Below are positions 47,214 through 56,656 of a DNA stretch of 64,000 bases, piece by piece (the stretch's first letter is position 1; the number at the start of each line of letters is the position of its first letter). The stretch is from Sutterella sp. AM11-39. Lineage in GTDB: Bacteria > Pseudomonadota > Gammaproteobacteria > Burkholderiales > Burkholderiaceae_F. The DNA lies in assembly GCF_003472385.1 (NCBI RefSeq), contig NZ_QRLV01000001.1:62001-126000 (forward strand). The letters run 5' to 3'. The translations under genes were made by a program, and so were the position numbers. A model generated the notes under the pieces. That model saw only the letters and a list, made by a program, of their open reading frames with translations. It was not told where the DNA came from and ran no database searches.

Positions 47214-47250
47214 AACTCTGTCGTTTCCTTGCGAGACGGCAGAGTTTTTT
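47214..47250 (+). terminator. Rho-independent terminator
   Basis: AACTCTG (47214-47220) pairs with CAGAGTT (47240-47246), with extra pairing inside the loop (TCGT/ACGG), then a T-run. Confidence 0.85.
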
Positions 47251-47301
47251 ATTTCAGAGTTTGGATTCGCCGTTTCGGATGCACTGAAAAACAAGCGCAA
47301 A

Positions 47302-47336
47302 AAAGCCGCTGCATCCTCATCAGACACAACGGCTTT
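47302..47336 (-). terminator. Terminator of rpmB-rpmG
   Basis: AAAGCCG (47302-47308) pairs with CGGCTTT (47330-47336); on the minus strand the stem is followed by TTTTTGCG. Confidence 0.75.
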
Positions 47337-47385
47337 AGACGTCACCGCCGGAGATTCCTCTTCGACAGGAAGACTCAGCAACGAA

Positions 47386-47553
47386 TTAACGGAGCTTGAC
47401 TTCCTTGAAGTTGACGTGCTTGCGAGCAACCGGATCGTACATGTTACGTTCGAGCTTGCCCGTGGAATTCTTCTTGTTCTTCGTCGTGGTGACGAAATAG
47501 CCGGTACCGGCAGTCGATTCCATCTTGATAATTTCGCGTGCACCCTTTGCCAT
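47386..47553 (-). CDS. rpmG: 50S ribosomal protein L33
   Basis: A 55-codon gene, [20 protein letters not shown]...[27 protein letters not shown], matching bacterial L33 without the zinc-binding CxxC pairs (the C-minus form). L33 binds 23S rRNA near the E site. It lies 16 bases downstream of rpmB, the standard arrangement, and is closed by a terminator. Confidence 0.97.
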   Translation of the reverse strand: MAKGAREIIKMESTAGTGYFVTTTKNKKNSTGKLERNMYDPVARKHVNFKEVKLR

Positions 47554-47569
47554 GGTTCAATCTCCAATA

Positions 47570-47803
47570 TTAGATTTCGCCGCGGGCGCGAAGATCCGCG
47601 AGAACCGCATCGATACCAACTTTATCGACAGTGCGCAGGCCAGCCGTCGTCAAACGCAGGCGGACCCAACGGTTTTCACTCTCGACCCAGAAGCGACGAT
47701 ACTGCAGGTTCGGCATGAAACGACGCTTGGTCTTGTTGTTCGCGTGCGAGACTTGATGGCCGACCATCGGCGACTTGCCGGTGACTTGACACACTCGTGC
47801 CAT
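47570..47803 (-). CDS. rpmB: 50S ribosomal protein L28
   Basis: A 77-residue L28 ([38 protein letters not shown]...) of normal length, with the family's N-terminal CxVTGK and the basic [10 protein letters not shown] segment. It is the first gene of the rpmB-rpmG operon with a near-consensus promoter at 47895-47923 and a leader hairpin. Confidence 0.98.
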   Translation of the reverse strand: MARVCQVTGKSPMVGHQVSHANNKTKRRFMPNLQYRRFWVESENRWVRLRLTTAGLRTVDKVGIDAVLADLRARGEI

Positions 47804-47836
47804 CGCTAACTCCCGTAATAAGAAAAAAGTTAAAAA

Positions 47837-47875
47837 CGCTTCACGCTTCGCCGTTTCATATCAAAAGCGTGAGCG
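47837..47875 (-). promoter_or_regulatory. Hairpin in the rpmB 5' leader
   Basis: CGCTTCACGCTT (47837-47848) and AAGCGTGAGCG (47865-47875) pair with one bulge, between the promoter and the rpmB start. It may be a ribosomal-protein autoregulatory site, but that is inference. Confidence 0.4.
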
Positions 47876-47894
47876 CGAAAATCGAAAGAACGTG

Positions 47895-47923
47895 ATTATA
47901 CGACAAAAAAGAATCCTTGCCAA
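47895..47923 (-). promoter_or_regulatory. Strong sigma-70 promoter for rpmB-rpmG
   Basis: On the minus strand: TTGGCA, 17-base spacer, TATAAT (perfect -10). About 90 bases upstream of rpmB. Confidence 0.85.
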
Positions 47924-48307
47924 GCATCTGGCAAAGATCTTTTGAGATTCGGCCTCCTCACAAAGGAAGACGTCTGCTTTTGTCGCGGAGCGGCATTCTA
48001 CTGAATTTGAAGAGAATTTCCAAACAAGAACAGAAACGAGCTTCCTTTTTCACGGCTCAGTTAGCGCGGGATTCCCGTTTGCATGTCAAACCGCTTCATG
48101 GGTAGACGTTTGTAGCCAAAGTGTCGGTGTCTGTCCAAGCAAGTCCCCCAACCGTACGAAAGTGCAGGAGGTTCGAGCACGCAGGACATGGCAACCAATG
48201 TTTCGACATTGCTACAAATCGTACAACTCCGTGTGTTGCCCACGTAGCCGACCAACGGTTTGCGATAATGATGCCCGCACCTTCGTAACTTTTATCTCAT
48301 CGTGTTT
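47924..48307. other. Intergenic region with possible IS right-end relic
   Basis: No intact gene is visible. On the minus strand around 48060-48085 there is CGGGAATCCCGCGC, reminiscent of the GGGAATCCC..CG start of IS605 right-end hairpins such as the one at 40806. The open frames on either strand look non-coding. It may be a decayed element or chance; the ispH promoter must also be here. Confidence 0.3.
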
Positions 48308-49282
48308 ATGCAAGTCATCCTCGCTCAACCTCGTGGTTTTTGCGCCGGCGTCAAGCGCGCCATCAAAATCGTCTCCCGCGCCATTGAGGTTTACGGCGCG
48401 CCGCTCTACGTTCGCCATGAGATTGTCCACAACCGCACCGTTGTCGAAGAACTCAAGGCCAAGGGCGCCATCTTCGTTGACGACATCTCGCAGGTTCCCG
48501 ACGGTGCGACGCTTATTTTTTCAGCCCACGGCGTTCCCCGCAGCGTCTCGGACGAAGCGCATGCCCGCCCTCTGCGCATTTTCGACGCCACGTGTCCCTT
48601 GGTCACCAAAGTGCACCGTCAGGTCGTCAAGCTTCACAACAACGGCAAGAAAATCATCATGATCGGCCACGCCGGCCATCCGGAAGTCGAAGGCACAATG
48701 GGGCAAATTGACGAAGGTATCTATCTGGTCGAGTCCGTCGACGGCGTCAATGCGCTTGAGCTCGAAAGCACGTCCGACGATTTGAGTTACGTAACACAAA
48801 CCACGATTTCCGTTGACGACGCCGCCGAAGTGATCTCGGCGCTTAAATCCAAATTCCCGTCCATCACTGAGCCGAAGAAAAACGACGTCTGCTACGCCAC
48901 ACAAAATCGCCAGGACGCCGTAAAACGTCTAGCTGATGCCTGCGACCTCGTACTGGTCGTTGGCTCTGTTACCAGCTCCAACTCCAACCGACTCCGTGAA
49001 GTGGCCGAACGACACGGCTGCACGGCGAAATTGATCGATACGGCCGCGGACATGCAGGAGGACTGGTTCGAAGGCATCGGCACTGTAGGCATCACAGCCG
49101 GCGCCTCCGCTCCCGAATTTCTGGTGCAACAGGTCATCGAGCGACTTCGCTCGGCATACCCGTCGCTTACCGTCACCACGCAGGACGGCGACGAAGAAAA
49201 CGTGGCTTTCCCGATGCCCCGAGGCCTTTGGGACAGTGACCTTGAAGCTGCACGAGCCCAAAAGGAGCACCGCCATGGATAA
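48308..49282 (+). CDS. ispH: 4-hydroxy-3-methylbut-2-enyl diphosphate reductase
   Basis: A 324-residue [4Fe-4S] enzyme of the last step of the MEP isoprenoid pathway, producing IPP and DMAPP. The three cluster cysteines are in [23 protein letters not shown] and [14 protein letters not shown]; other motifs are [26 protein letters not shown] and [14 protein letters not shown] 48308 is used; a GTG two codons earlier is also possible. It heads a run of closely spaced genes (ogt, ybaK, lolC, lolD, tatD). Confidence 0.97.
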   Translation: MQVILAQPRGFCAGVKRAIKIVSRAIEVYGAPLYVRHEIVHNRTVVEELKAKGAIFVDDISQVPDGATLIFSAHGVPRSVSDEAHARPLRIFDATCPLVTKVHRQVVKLHNNGKKIIMIGHAGHPEVEGTMGQIDEGIYLVESVDGVNALELESTSDDLSYVTQTTISVDDAAEVISALKSKFPSITEPKKNDVCYATQNRQDAVKRLADACDLVLVVGSVTSSNSNRLREVAERHGCTAKLIDTAADMQEDWFEGIGTVGITAGASAPEFLVQQVIERLRSAYPSLTVTTQDGDEENVAFPMPRGLWDSDLEAARAQKEHRHG

Positions 49283-49808
49283 CCGCAACTTCTATTCAAT
49301 GCCAGCCCCCTGGGGCGGAATCGTCCTTCGGGAAGAAAACGGTGAACTCGCAAGCATTTGTCCGACGATTGCCTCCATACAAGCGCCGTCACCAGCCCCG
49401 CTTGCCATTGCAGACGCAATGCAACAACTCGAAGCTGTACTCACTGTGCCGCAAGCCACTTCTGAGGAACTGCGCGAGACGCTCTTTGCCACACAAGTCT
49501 TCCGAAAACTGCCGGACTTTACGCGCCGTGTTCTCGACATTGTCAGCCGCATTGAACCAGGACAATGGATGAGCTATTCGCAGGTGGCGCAAGCAACAGG
49601 CAATCCGGCTGCCGCCCGTGCCGTAGGACAAGCGCTCGCAAACAACCCCTTTCCGATTCTGATCGGCTGTCACCGAGTGTGTGCTTCCGCTCAACTGGCT
49701 CGATTCGATATCCTTAAACCCGAAACATTTCGTCCGCAGGCCTATTTGGGCGCGCCGGAGCTCGCTGCCGTCGCACAATGGCTGCGTCTTGCGGACTTTT
49801 CACTCTGA
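49275..49808 (+). CDS. ogt: Methylated-DNA-protein cysteine methyltransferase (O6-alkylguanine repair)
   Basis: A 177-residue protein with the MGMT C-terminal domain: [52 protein letters not shown]. The alkyl-accepting cysteine (C132) and HRV are kept, but the almost invariant proline before it is glycine (G131; family PCHRV). The helix-turn-helix and the Arg finger ([10 protein letters not shown]) are normal. The ATG at 49275 follows AAAGGAG and overlaps ispH by eight bases. It removes O6-methylguanine or O4-methylthymine suicidally; the substitution could alter activity. Confidence 0.88.
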   Translation: MDNRNFYSMPAPWGGIVLREENGELASICPTIASIQAPSPAPLAIADAMQQLEAVLTVPQATSEELRETLFATQVFRKLPDFTRRVLDIVSRIEPGQWMSYSQVAQATGNPAAARAVGQALANNPFPILIGCHRVCASAQLARFDILKPETFRPQAYLGAPELAAVAQWLRLADFSL

Positions 49809-49823
49809 CAAGAAAGGTAACCG

Positions 49824-50318
49824 ATGGCCAAGCATGCCAAACACGAAAGTGCCACCCCTGCAACCGAATGGCTCAAAGCCCACGGGGTGACGTTTCGAGA
49901 ATTCTCTTACGACTATGTCGAGCACGGCGGTACGCACAAGGCGAGTGAGTCCCTGGGACTTAACGAGCACGCCACAATCAAGACGCTCATTATGGAAAAT
50001 GAGTCGGCAAAACCTTTGGTAATTCTCATGCACGGCGATTGTGAAGTGTCGACGAAAAATCTCGCGCGGCAGATCGGCTGCAAGAGCGTCACGCCCTGCA
50101 AGCCTGAACAGGCTCAGCGCAATTCCGGCTACATGGTCGGCGGCACGAGTCCCTTCGGCACCCGCAAGAAAATGCCCGTTTACATTCAAAAAACAATTCT
50201 TGAGCTACCGGAAATCTTTATCAACGGCGGCCGTCGCGGTTATATCGTCGGTATTCCGTCATCGGTCCTTACTGAAAAACTGGGCGCCGTTCCCGTAGAC
50301 GTTGCGCTTGAACAATAA
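49824..50318 (+). CDS. ybaK: Cys-tRNA(Pro)/Cys-tRNA deacylase
   Basis: A 164-residue YbaK/EbsC domain protein that hydrolyses misacylated Cys-tRNA(Pro). Landmarks are TPATEWLKAHGVTFREFSYDYVEHGGT, the catalytic-site region NARQIGCKSVTP-like ARQIGCKSVTPCKPEQAQRNSGYMVGGTSPFGTRKKMPVYIQ and the ending with NGGRRGYIVGI. It sits 15 bases after ogt in a run of genes on the same strand. Confidence 0.95.
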   Translation: MAKHAKHESATPATEWLKAHGVTFREFSYDYVEHGGTHKASESLGLNEHATIKTLIMENESAKPLVILMHGDCEVSTKNLARQIGCKSVTPCKPEQAQRNSGYMVGGTSPFGTRKKMPVYIQKTILELPEIFINGGRRGYIVGIPSSVLTEKLGAVPVDVALEQ

Positions 50319-50338
50319 CCATTTCGCGAGAAAACATC

Positions 50339-51598
50339 TTGGCTCTTCCGTTTGAACTTGCCGTTGGCCTGCGCTACACGAGAGCCGGCCGACGCGGCCG
50401 TCGCAAAGACGGTTTCATGAGCTTTATTTCGGGCATTTCTGTCGCCTCCATTGCTCTGGGAGTTATGGCGCTCATCATCGTGCTTTCGGTGATGAACGGC
50501 TTTCAGAAAGAAGTGCGCGACCGTATGCTCTCCGTACTGTCCCATGCCGAGGTCTATAACCTCGCGGGCAGTGTCGGCAACTGGCAGGATACACTCGGCA
50601 CGCTTAAAGTCGCCGAAAGCCGCATCGTAGCCGGAGCCCCCTTTGTCTCCGGCCAGGCTTTGCTTTCAGCAGGAGCGGGCGTCCAAGGTGCCATGGTTCG
50701 CGGCATAGATCCGGCTGCCGAACCTTCGGTGAGCGAGATTCCGTCGGCCGTGCGCATGGGCTCGGTCGACAACCTCAAGGCCGGCAGTTTCGGCATCATT
50801 CTCGGGCGTGATCTCGCACGACAGCTTCGCGTCGGTCCCGGCGACAAGGTAACGCTCATCGTCTCTAAAGGCAATGTCACCCCCGCGGGTTTCGTGCCGC
50901 GCATGAAGCAGATGACGGTGATGGGGCTCGTTGATTCGGGACACTACGAATTCGACAGCACTTTGTGCGTCATAAACGTCAAAGACGCCGCTACGCTCTT
51001 TCGTACGGGCGGAGCCACCGGCATACGTCTGAAACTTTCCGACATGAACGAAGCTCCGGCCGTCGTGCGCTCCATCCGTCAACATTTGCCCTCAGGTTGG
51101 TACGCCACCGATTGGACAATGCAAAACCGCACCTGGTTTGCCGCCGTTCAGGTGGAAAAGACCATGATGTCGATCATTCTCTTTTTGATCGTGTTGGTGG
51201 GCGCTTTCGGACTGGTATCGACGCTGGTGATGACAGTGACGGAAAAGCAATCCGACATTGCCATTTTGCGCACACTCGGAGCAAGTCCCGGCTCAATCAT
51301 GCGCATTTTCATGATTCAGGGCAGCATCGTGGGCTTTACGGGTGTTGCCGTCGGCGTCAGTCTGGGGCTCTTGATCGCCTGCAATCTGGACGTCATCGTG
51401 CCATTTATCGAAGGCATCCTCGGCGTCGAATTCCTGCCCAAGGAAATTTACTTCATCAGTTCCATGCCATCTGACCCGCGCGCAAGCGACATTGTTCCCA
51501 TTGCCGTTCTGAGTTTTGCCATGAGTCTGATTGCAACGCTCTATCCCTCTTGGCGTGCCGCCCGCACGCGTCCTGCCGAGGCGCTTCGTTATGAATAA
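50339..51598 (+). CDS. lolC: Lipoprotein-releasing ABC permease LolC/LolE
   Basis: A 419-residue inner-membrane protein with four helices and a large periplasmic domain. The N-terminal FELAVGLRYTRAGRRGRRKDGFMSFISGISVASIALGVMALIIVLSVMNGFQKEVRDRMLS and the MacB-type coupling segment VTEKQSDIAILRTLGASPGSIMRIFMIQG match LolC/E. Only one permease gene is present, so the transporter may be a LolF-type homodimer, which many betaproteobacteria use. It starts at TTG with a weak ribosome site and overlaps lolD. Confidence 0.93.
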   Translation: MALPFELAVGLRYTRAGRRGRRKDGFMSFISGISVASIALGVMALIIVLSVMNGFQKEVRDRMLSVLSHAEVYNLAGSVGNWQDTLGTLKVAESRIVAGAPFVSGQALLSAGAGVQGAMVRGIDPAAEPSVSEIPSAVRMGSVDNLKAGSFGIILGRDLARQLRVGPGDKVTLIVSKGNVTPAGFVPRMKQMTVMGLVDSGHYEFDSTLCVINVKDAATLFRTGGATGIRLKLSDMNEAPAVVRSIRQHLPSGWYATDWTMQNRTWFAAVQVEKTMMSIILFLIVLVGAFGLVSTLVMTVTEKQSDIAILRTLGASPGSIMRIFMIQGSIVGFTGVAVGVSLGLLIACNLDVIVPFIEGILGVEFLPKEIYFISSMPSDPRASDIVPIAVLSFAMSLIATLYPSWRAARTRPAEALRYE

Positions 51599-52283
51599 GT
51601 ACGCTATTGAAGCTCAAGCCGTCTGCAAACGCTTTTCCGACGGTACGGGACACTCCATTGACGTTCTTTCCGGCGTGACGTTTGCGGCGGCCCCCGGCGA
51701 GGTACTCGCCATCGTCGGCGCATCCGGTTCGGGCAAGTCGACCCTGCTGCACATTCTGGGAGGCCTGGATGTGCCCGACAGCGGGCGCGTTCTCATATGC
51801 GGGCAGGACATCGGAACACTTTCGGACAAGGCACTCGGCGACATGCGTAACCACTCGCTGGGCTTCGTGTATCAATTCCATCACCTTCTGCCGGAATTCT
51901 CAGCGCTTGAAAACGCAGCCATGCCGCTCTTGATTCGGCGCACGCCCAAAGAGCAAGCGCTTGCCAAAGCTAAAGCCGCACTCGAAGTGCTGGGGCTTTC
52001 GGAGCGCCTTACACATCTTCCGAGCCAACTCTCGGGCGGCGAACGCCAGCGCACCGCCATTGCGCGCGCAATGGTTGCCGACCCCTCCTGTATCCTTGCC
52101 GATGAACCCACCGGCAATCTCGATCAAGACACCGCTCTTGAAGTATTCGACTGTCTGGTCAAGACCGCCAAAGCAAAAGGCACGGCCGTTGTCATCGTCA
52201 CGCACGATCTGCAAATTGCCTCGCGTTGCGATCGGGTGCTGCGTTTGGCCGCCGGCGTCATCGAAGAAGTCTCCGGCGTTTAA
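51591..52283 (+). CDS. lolD: Lipoprotein-releasing ABC ATPase LolD
   Basis: A 230-residue ATPase with Walker [15 protein letters not shown], the [25 protein letters not shown]-loop typical of LolD/MacB, signature [15 protein letters not shown] and Walker [14 protein letters not shown]. The ATG at 51591 lies inside the last codons of lolC. It drives extraction of lipoproteins to LolA (encoded at 15.8 kb). Confidence 0.97.
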   Translation: MNKYAIEAQAVCKRFSDGTGHSIDVLSGVTFAAAPGEVLAIVGASGSGKSTLLHILGGLDVPDSGRVLICGQDIGTLSDKALGDMRNHSLGFVYQFHHLLPEFSALENAAMPLLIRRTPKEQALAKAKAALEVLGLSERLTHLPSQLSGGERQRTAIARAMVADPSCILADEPTGNLDQDTALEVFDCLVKTAKAKGTAVVIVTHDLQIASRCDRVLRLAAGVIEEVSGV

Positions 52284-52301
52284 TTTTGCAGGCAATCCGA
52301 C

Positions 52302-53096
52302 ATGTTCCCGCTTATCGACACGCACTGTCACTTCGCCGAATCGTCCTTGGCGAGTGACGACATTTTGCAGGCACGAAAGCGGGGACTGGTTCAAGCGTTA
52401 GTCTGCGCCACGCACTCGGGCGACTTTGAGGATGTGCAACGCACAGCCTGCAAACTGCAGTTCGGCTATGCGTTGGGCATTCATCCTTTGCTTCTCCAAA
52501 CCCCCGAACAGGTCGCGCAAGAAGTTCGATCCCTTGAAGTAGCGATTTCTGAGGCGCAAAAAGATCCCTTTTTGTGTGCCGTGGGAGAAATCGGCATTGA
52601 CCTCTATCCGCAAGCCTGCGCTCTGCCGCTTGACTCACAATTGGAACTTTTCGAGCACATGCTCGCGATTGCTGCAAAGGCCGGGCTGCCCGTGAGCGTA
52701 CACAGCCGCAAAGCGCTACAGCATGTTTTACCGCTTTTGAAACATTCGGCGGTTACTGGCGTACTTCACGCGTTTGCGGGCTCCTACGAACAGGCGCGAC
52801 AGGCTCTCGCCAAGGGTTTTAAGCTCGGTTTCGGCCCTTCTTTGACTTATCCAGGCTCCAAACGCATTCGCGAAGTGTTTGCCAGACTCCCCGAAGACGC
52901 CTTCGTGTTGGAAACCGATGCGCCCTTTATGCTCACGGCAAACCGCCGCGCGCAAGGTGCTCAAATTGCCCGCGCCGTCGATCTTATCGAAGTGCTTGAA
53001 GCCGCCGCGCAAATCCGCAGCCTCCCCCTTGACGAGGCCGCCACCCTGAGCACACACAACGCTTTGGCTGTTTTTGCTCGTTTGCAAACCTCCTGA
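52302..53096 (+). CDS. TatD-family metal-dependent hydrolase
   Basis: A 264-residue TIM-barrel amidohydrolase-like nuclease. Metal ligands appear in LIDTHCHFAE, VGEIGIDLYP, SVHSRKALQHV, GVLHAFAGSYEQA and LETDAPFML. TatD proteins have been described as 3'-5' DNases and in quality control; YcfH/YjjV paralogues are similar. It follows lolD by 18 bases and ends this gene run. Confidence 0.93.
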   Translation: MFPLIDTHCHFAESSLASDDILQARKRGLVQALVCATHSGDFEDVQRTACKLQFGYALGIHPLLLQTPEQVAQEVRSLEVAISEAQKDPFLCAVGEIGIDLYPQACALPLDSQLELFEHMLAIAAKAGLPVSVHSRKALQHVLPLLKHSAVTGVLHAFAGSYEQARQALAKGFKLGFGPSLTYPGSKRIREVFARLPEDAFVLETDAPFMLTANRRAQGAQIARAVDLIEVLEAAAQIRSLPLDEAATLSTHNALAVFARLQTS

Positions 53097-53226
53097 TTTC
53101 CTCGCACTGCACCGAGGTGCGGCGTTTGCCTTTGCCAGCCTGTGGTATTCTGACTGCATCACCCTGCCAGAGTCTTCCCGCACGGAAGGCTTTCGCTCTC
53201 CTCATCTCTTTTTAGGAGCATCTTTC

Positions 53227-53787
53227 ATGTCTAACCATGAGGTTGTAGTGGCCGTCATCGGCCTGGATCAACCCGGCGTCATTGCGTGCATCTCTTCAGT
53301 GATCACTCGTCTGGGCTGCAATATCCGCGAAATGACCCAATCGACCCTGCACGAACAATTTGCCGGTATCTACCTTGTGGATAAGCCGCAGGAACTCTCC
53401 AACGAAACGCTCAACGCGGAAATCGAAAAGGCCGTCGCCCTCAAAAAGATGCGCTTGACCATCGTCACGCGCGACTACGAAGAGCCTTCGGGCGAACCGG
53501 TGCCGAGTGAACCTTTCGTGATCTCTGTCTACGGGCCGGACCGAAACGACATCGTCGCGACCTTCTCTCATATCTTCGGCGCGCAACAGATCAACATTTC
53601 CTCGATGCGAGCCTTCCCGATCGGCGAAGGAAGCTCCATGCAGGTCTTTGAAGTCTCTATCCCCACGGATCTCGATACGCGCAGCCTGCATCGCGTGCTT
53701 CTGGAGCGCGCCAAGTCGCTCGGCCTGTCGCTTACCATGCAACACCGAGACATCTTTGAAGCCGTCCATCGCGTCACCGTCATCTGA
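53227..53787 (+). CDS. Double ACT-domain protein, GcvR-like
   Basis: A 186-residue protein made of two ACT domains: residues about 3-75 ([33 protein letters not shown]) and about 97-170 ([31 protein letters not shown]). ACT domains bind amino acids; GcvR controls the glycine cleavage regulator GcvA. Together with the downstream UPF0210 gene it forms a widespread pair (ACT plus UPF0210) whose role is unknown. The ATG at 53227 follows TAGGAG. Confidence 0.9.
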   Translation: MSNHEVVVAVIGLDQPGVIACISSVITRLGCNIREMTQSTLHEQFAGIYLVDKPQELSNETLNAEIEKAVALKKMRLTIVTRDYEEPSGEPVPSEPFVISVYGPDRNDIVATFSHIFGAQQINISSMRAFPIGEGSSMQVFEVSIPTDLDTRSLHRVLLERAKSLGLSLTMQHRDIFEAVHRVTVI

Positions 53788-53831
53788 GGCGATCGCATTT
53801 TTTTCGAATTTCAAAACGGAGCCAAACAAAC

Positions 53832-55205
53832 ATGCTGACTGAACGCGAGGTCCTTTCGACTATCAATATGCTTCGCAGCGAGCATCTCGATGTGCGCACG
53901 GTGACGCTCGGCATCAATCTCTTCGACTGCGCGAGCCACGATTTCGACGTCTTCGAACTTAAAGTGCGCAGCAAGATCCTCAAGTACGCCAAACGTCTGG
54001 TGGAAACCTGCAACGGCGTGGGCGACCGCTACGGTATTCCCGTCGTCAACAAGCGCATCGCCGTCTCGGCCATCGGCACGGTTTGCGCAGGCTTTTCGAC
54101 CGATCAGATGGTGCGCGTCTGCCGCATCCTCGACGAATGCGCCAAAGAAGTCGGCGTGGACTTCGTCGGAGGCTTCGGCGCACTGGTGGAAAAAGGCATG
54201 ACGCCGGGCGAGCGCAATCTCATCAATGCACTGCCTGAAGCCTTGGCCACAACCGATCGCATCTGCTCTTCGATCAATGTGGGCTCGACCAAGAGCGGCA
54301 TCAACATGGATGCCGTAAGCCTCATGGGCCAAAAAATCGTGGAAACGGCCAATGCAACGGCCGACCGAGACGGCATCGGCTGCGCCAAGCTTGTGGTGTT
54401 CTGCAACATTCCTCAGGACGTGCCGTTTATGGCGGGCGCCTATCTCGGTGTAGGCGAACCCGATGTGGTGATCGACGTCGGCGTCTCGGGCCCCGGTGTT
54501 GTCAACAAAGCCCTGCAGCGCGCCATTGAAGAGTCGGGACGCAAGCTCACCCTTTCAGAAATCGCCGAAGTCATCAAGCACACCGCCTACAAAGTGACGC
54601 GTGTGGGCGAACTGATCGGCCGCGGCGTTGCCAAGGCCATGGACATTCCCTTCGGCGTTGCCGATCTCTCGTTGGCTCCGACGCCTGCCGTCGGCGACAG
54701 CGTCGGTGAAATCTTCCAGACGCTGGGGCTGTCTTCGATCGGCGCTCCGGGGTCAACGGCCATCCTCGCCATGCTCAACGACGCCGTGAAAAAAGGCGGC
54801 GTGTTTGCATCAAGCCACGTCGGCGGCCTGTCGGGTGCCTTCATTCCGGTAAGCGAAGACAGTGCCATTGAAGCGGCTGCCCGCTCCGGCGCTCTCACGA
54901 TGGAAAAACTCGAAGCCATGACCTGCGTGTGCTCGGTGGGGCTTGACATGATCGCCATCCCGGGCGATACGCCTGCCGAAACCATCTCGGCCATGATTGC
55001 CGACGAAGCCGCCATCGGCATGATCAACAGCAAGACCACAGCCGTGCGCATCATCCCGGTGCCGGGCAAAACAGTGGGTGACGTTGCGGTGTTCGGCGGC
55101 CTTCTCGGCGAAGCTTCCATCATTCGTGTTCCGGGCGGTGACTCGCAGAAGTTCATTGACTTCGGCGGTCGCATCCCGGCTCCGATTCACAGTCTCAGAA
55201 ACTAA
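53832..55205 (+). CDS. UPF0210 (DUF711, PFL-like) family protein
   Basis: A 457-residue protein matching the UPF0210 family: [79 protein letters not shown] and AGVSPGDTP-like [40 protein letters not shown]. Members adopt a pyruvate-formate-lyase-like barrel but lack an assigned reaction. It lies 44 bases after the ACT protein, the usual partner, and both are probably one operon ended by the terminator at 55218. Confidence 0.93.
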   Translation: MLTEREVLSTINMLRSEHLDVRTVTLGINLFDCASHDFDVFELKVRSKILKYAKRLVETCNGVGDRYGIPVVNKRIAVSAIGTVCAGFSTDQMVRVCRILDECAKEVGVDFVGGFGALVEKGMTPGERNLINALPEALATTDRICSSINVGSTKSGINMDAVSLMGQKIVETANATADRDGIGCAKLVVFCNIPQDVPFMAGAYLGVGEPDVVIDVGVSGPGVVNKALQRAIEESGRKLTLSEIAEVIKHTAYKVTRVGELIGRGVAKAMDIPFGVADLSLAPTPAVGDSVGEIFQTLGLSSIGAPGSTAILAMLNDAVKKGGVFASSHVGGLSGAFIPVSEDSAIEAAARSGALTMEKLEAMTCVCSVGLDMIAIPGDTPAETISAMIADEAAIGMINSKTTAVRIIPVPGKTVGDVAVFGGLLGEASIIRVPGGDSQKFIDFGGRIPAPIHSLRN

Positions 55206-55217
55206 CCGTCCTTTCAT

Positions 55218-55260
55218 GCGGGCAGCGTTGTCGTTTCGGCGCTGCCCGCCGTCTTTTTTT
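55218..55260 (+). terminator. Rho-independent terminator
   Basis: GCGGGCAGCG (55218-55227) pairs perfectly with CGCTGCCCGC (55240-55249), and a T-run follows after four bases. Confidence 0.9.
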
Positions 55261-55370
55261 CCTCCCGACCAATCCGCTCTCTGTCGGGCTTTCCAGGAGG
55301 AGGCCGAGTTCCATATCAAACTTCATTTGTTGCGCAGATTCGGCCCGTCTTCAAATTCTTTTCTCTTTGC

Positions 55371-55398
55371 TTGCAAAACCCGCGTGATGCGCTAATAT
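55371..55398 (+). promoter_or_regulatory. Promoter of the first tandem Usp gene
   Basis: TTGCAA (55371-55376), 16-base spacer, TAATAT (55393-55398). The -10 context GCGCTAATATCGAAG resembles GCGCTATGATCGAAG before the second Usp gene at 56518. The rest of the 55261-55544 gap shows no gene. Confidence 0.55.
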
Positions 55399-55544
55399 CG
55401 AAGTAGAAAAAGAAAAAACTTTTCGCTTATCAACTCGACAGAAGGCGTCACGATGAGGCTATCCGGCGCGGCTATCACTGTTTCGAGTTTGTTTCTCAAA
55501 ACGAGCTGCAGCCAATAAGCCCCGACGCTTGAGAAGGGGTGCTT

Positions 55545-56441
55545 ATGAAAATCCTGATTGCCGTTGACGGTAGCATCTATACCGACCACGCACTTGAATT
55601 CCTTGCTTCGCGTGAAGGCTTCCTTGCTGGCTCGCCCGAAATCGAAATGCTCTCCGTCGTGCCGCAGATTCCGGCCGGTGCCCTGCGCTTTATCGAGCGT
55701 GAAACACTTGAGGGCTATTACAAGGATTGTTCTGAAAAGATCTTCAAGCCCATCCGCAAGTTCCTCAAAGGCAAAGACCTTCCTGTTGAGGAAGTCTACG
55801 TCGTCGGCGATCCGTCCGAGGGTATCGCCGACGAAGTCGATCGCACCAAACCTGACCTCGTGGTCATGGGGTCGCGCGGCCGCTCGAGCCTCAAGGGGCT
55901 TTTCCTCGGCTCCGTCACGCGCGGCGTGCTCGCCCGCACCAAGGTGCCGATGTTGATCGTTCGCTCCGACCTGATTCCGAAAAAGGACGGCATGCGTGTG
56001 GGCATCGCCGTTGACGGCTCGCCGCATAGCAAAGCCGTCGTGCGATACATACTCAACAATCTCGACTTCTTCGGAAAGGACTCCAAGTTTTATCTGATTC
56101 ACGTCACAAGCGACATCAGTCTCACGCTTCTTGCAGGCGTCTCCACCGGTGCGCCGCAGCCGCTCAAAGGCACGGATCTGGAGGCCATTAAGGAAGAGAC
56201 ATACCGCGAAGCCACCGAAGATATCGTACCGATGCTTGACAAGGCCGGCATCGAATATGAGAAGGTTTGCGTCGAAGGCACGCCGGGTGACGTACTTGCC
56301 AAAGTCGCCAAGAAAAAGAAGCTCAATCTGATGGTGATGGGCACCCACGGCTACGGACGCTTCAAGAGTGCCGTTCTCGGGTCAACGGCCATGAGACTTC
56401 TGGCCAAGGGCGAAGTACCGGTGATGCTCATTCGCAAGTAG
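55545..56441 (+). CDS. Tandem-domain universal stress protein (copy 1)
   Basis: A 298-residue protein with two Usp domains, residues about 1-140 and 145-298. Each has the nucleotide-binding loop: VMGSRGRSSLKGLFLGSVTRGVLARTKVPMLIV and VMGTHGYGRFKSAVLGSTAMRLLAKGEVPVMLI. The first strand KILIAVDGSIYTDHA and the second VGIAVDGSPHSKA carry the conserved aspartate. The ATG at 55545 follows GAGAAGGGG. A close relative follows, so the pair is a duplication. Likely stress or anaerobic adaptation protein in the cytosol. Confidence 0.93.
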   Translation: MKILIAVDGSIYTDHALEFLASREGFLAGSPEIEMLSVVPQIPAGALRFIERETLEGYYKDCSEKIFKPIRKFLKGKDLPVEEVYVVGDPSEGIADEVDRTKPDLVVMGSRGRSSLKGLFLGSVTRGVLARTKVPMLIVRSDLIPKKDGMRVGIAVDGSPHSKAVVRYILNNLDFFGKDSKFYLIHVTSDISLTLLAGVSTGAPQPLKGTDLEAIKEETYREATEDIVPMLDKAGIEYEKVCVEGTPGDVLAKVAKKKKLNLMVMGTHGYGRFKSAVLGSTAMRLLAKGEVPVMLIRK

Positions 56442-56454
56442 TAACCCGTAAATC

Positions 56455-56521
56455 GCGCAGTTATAACCGCGGCAGCCGGAAAAAACACCATATTCGCCGC
56501 CGCATCCGTTTATAACTGCGC
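56455..56521. promoter_or_regulatory. Inverted repeat in the promoter of the second Usp gene
   Basis: GCGCAGTTATA (56455-56465) and TATAACTGCGC (56511-56521) are perfect 11-base inverted copies 45 bases apart; the right copy abuts the candidate -10 TATGAT (56522). Candidate regulator site allowing looping. Confidence 0.45.
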
Positions 56522-56656
56522 TATGATCGAAGAAGGTATTTTGGTGAGCGAGCAACCACAGTCCGCGCCAAACCGTTTCGGTTTTTTCTTCATTTAGTGA
56601 GTGAGCTCGACGCTTTTCGGGCGCCGCACTCAAGAAAGAACAAAGGAAATAGACGT

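Noticed and set aside
55392..56348. 318-residue minus-strand frame
   Set aside because: Antisense shadow of the first tandem Usp gene.
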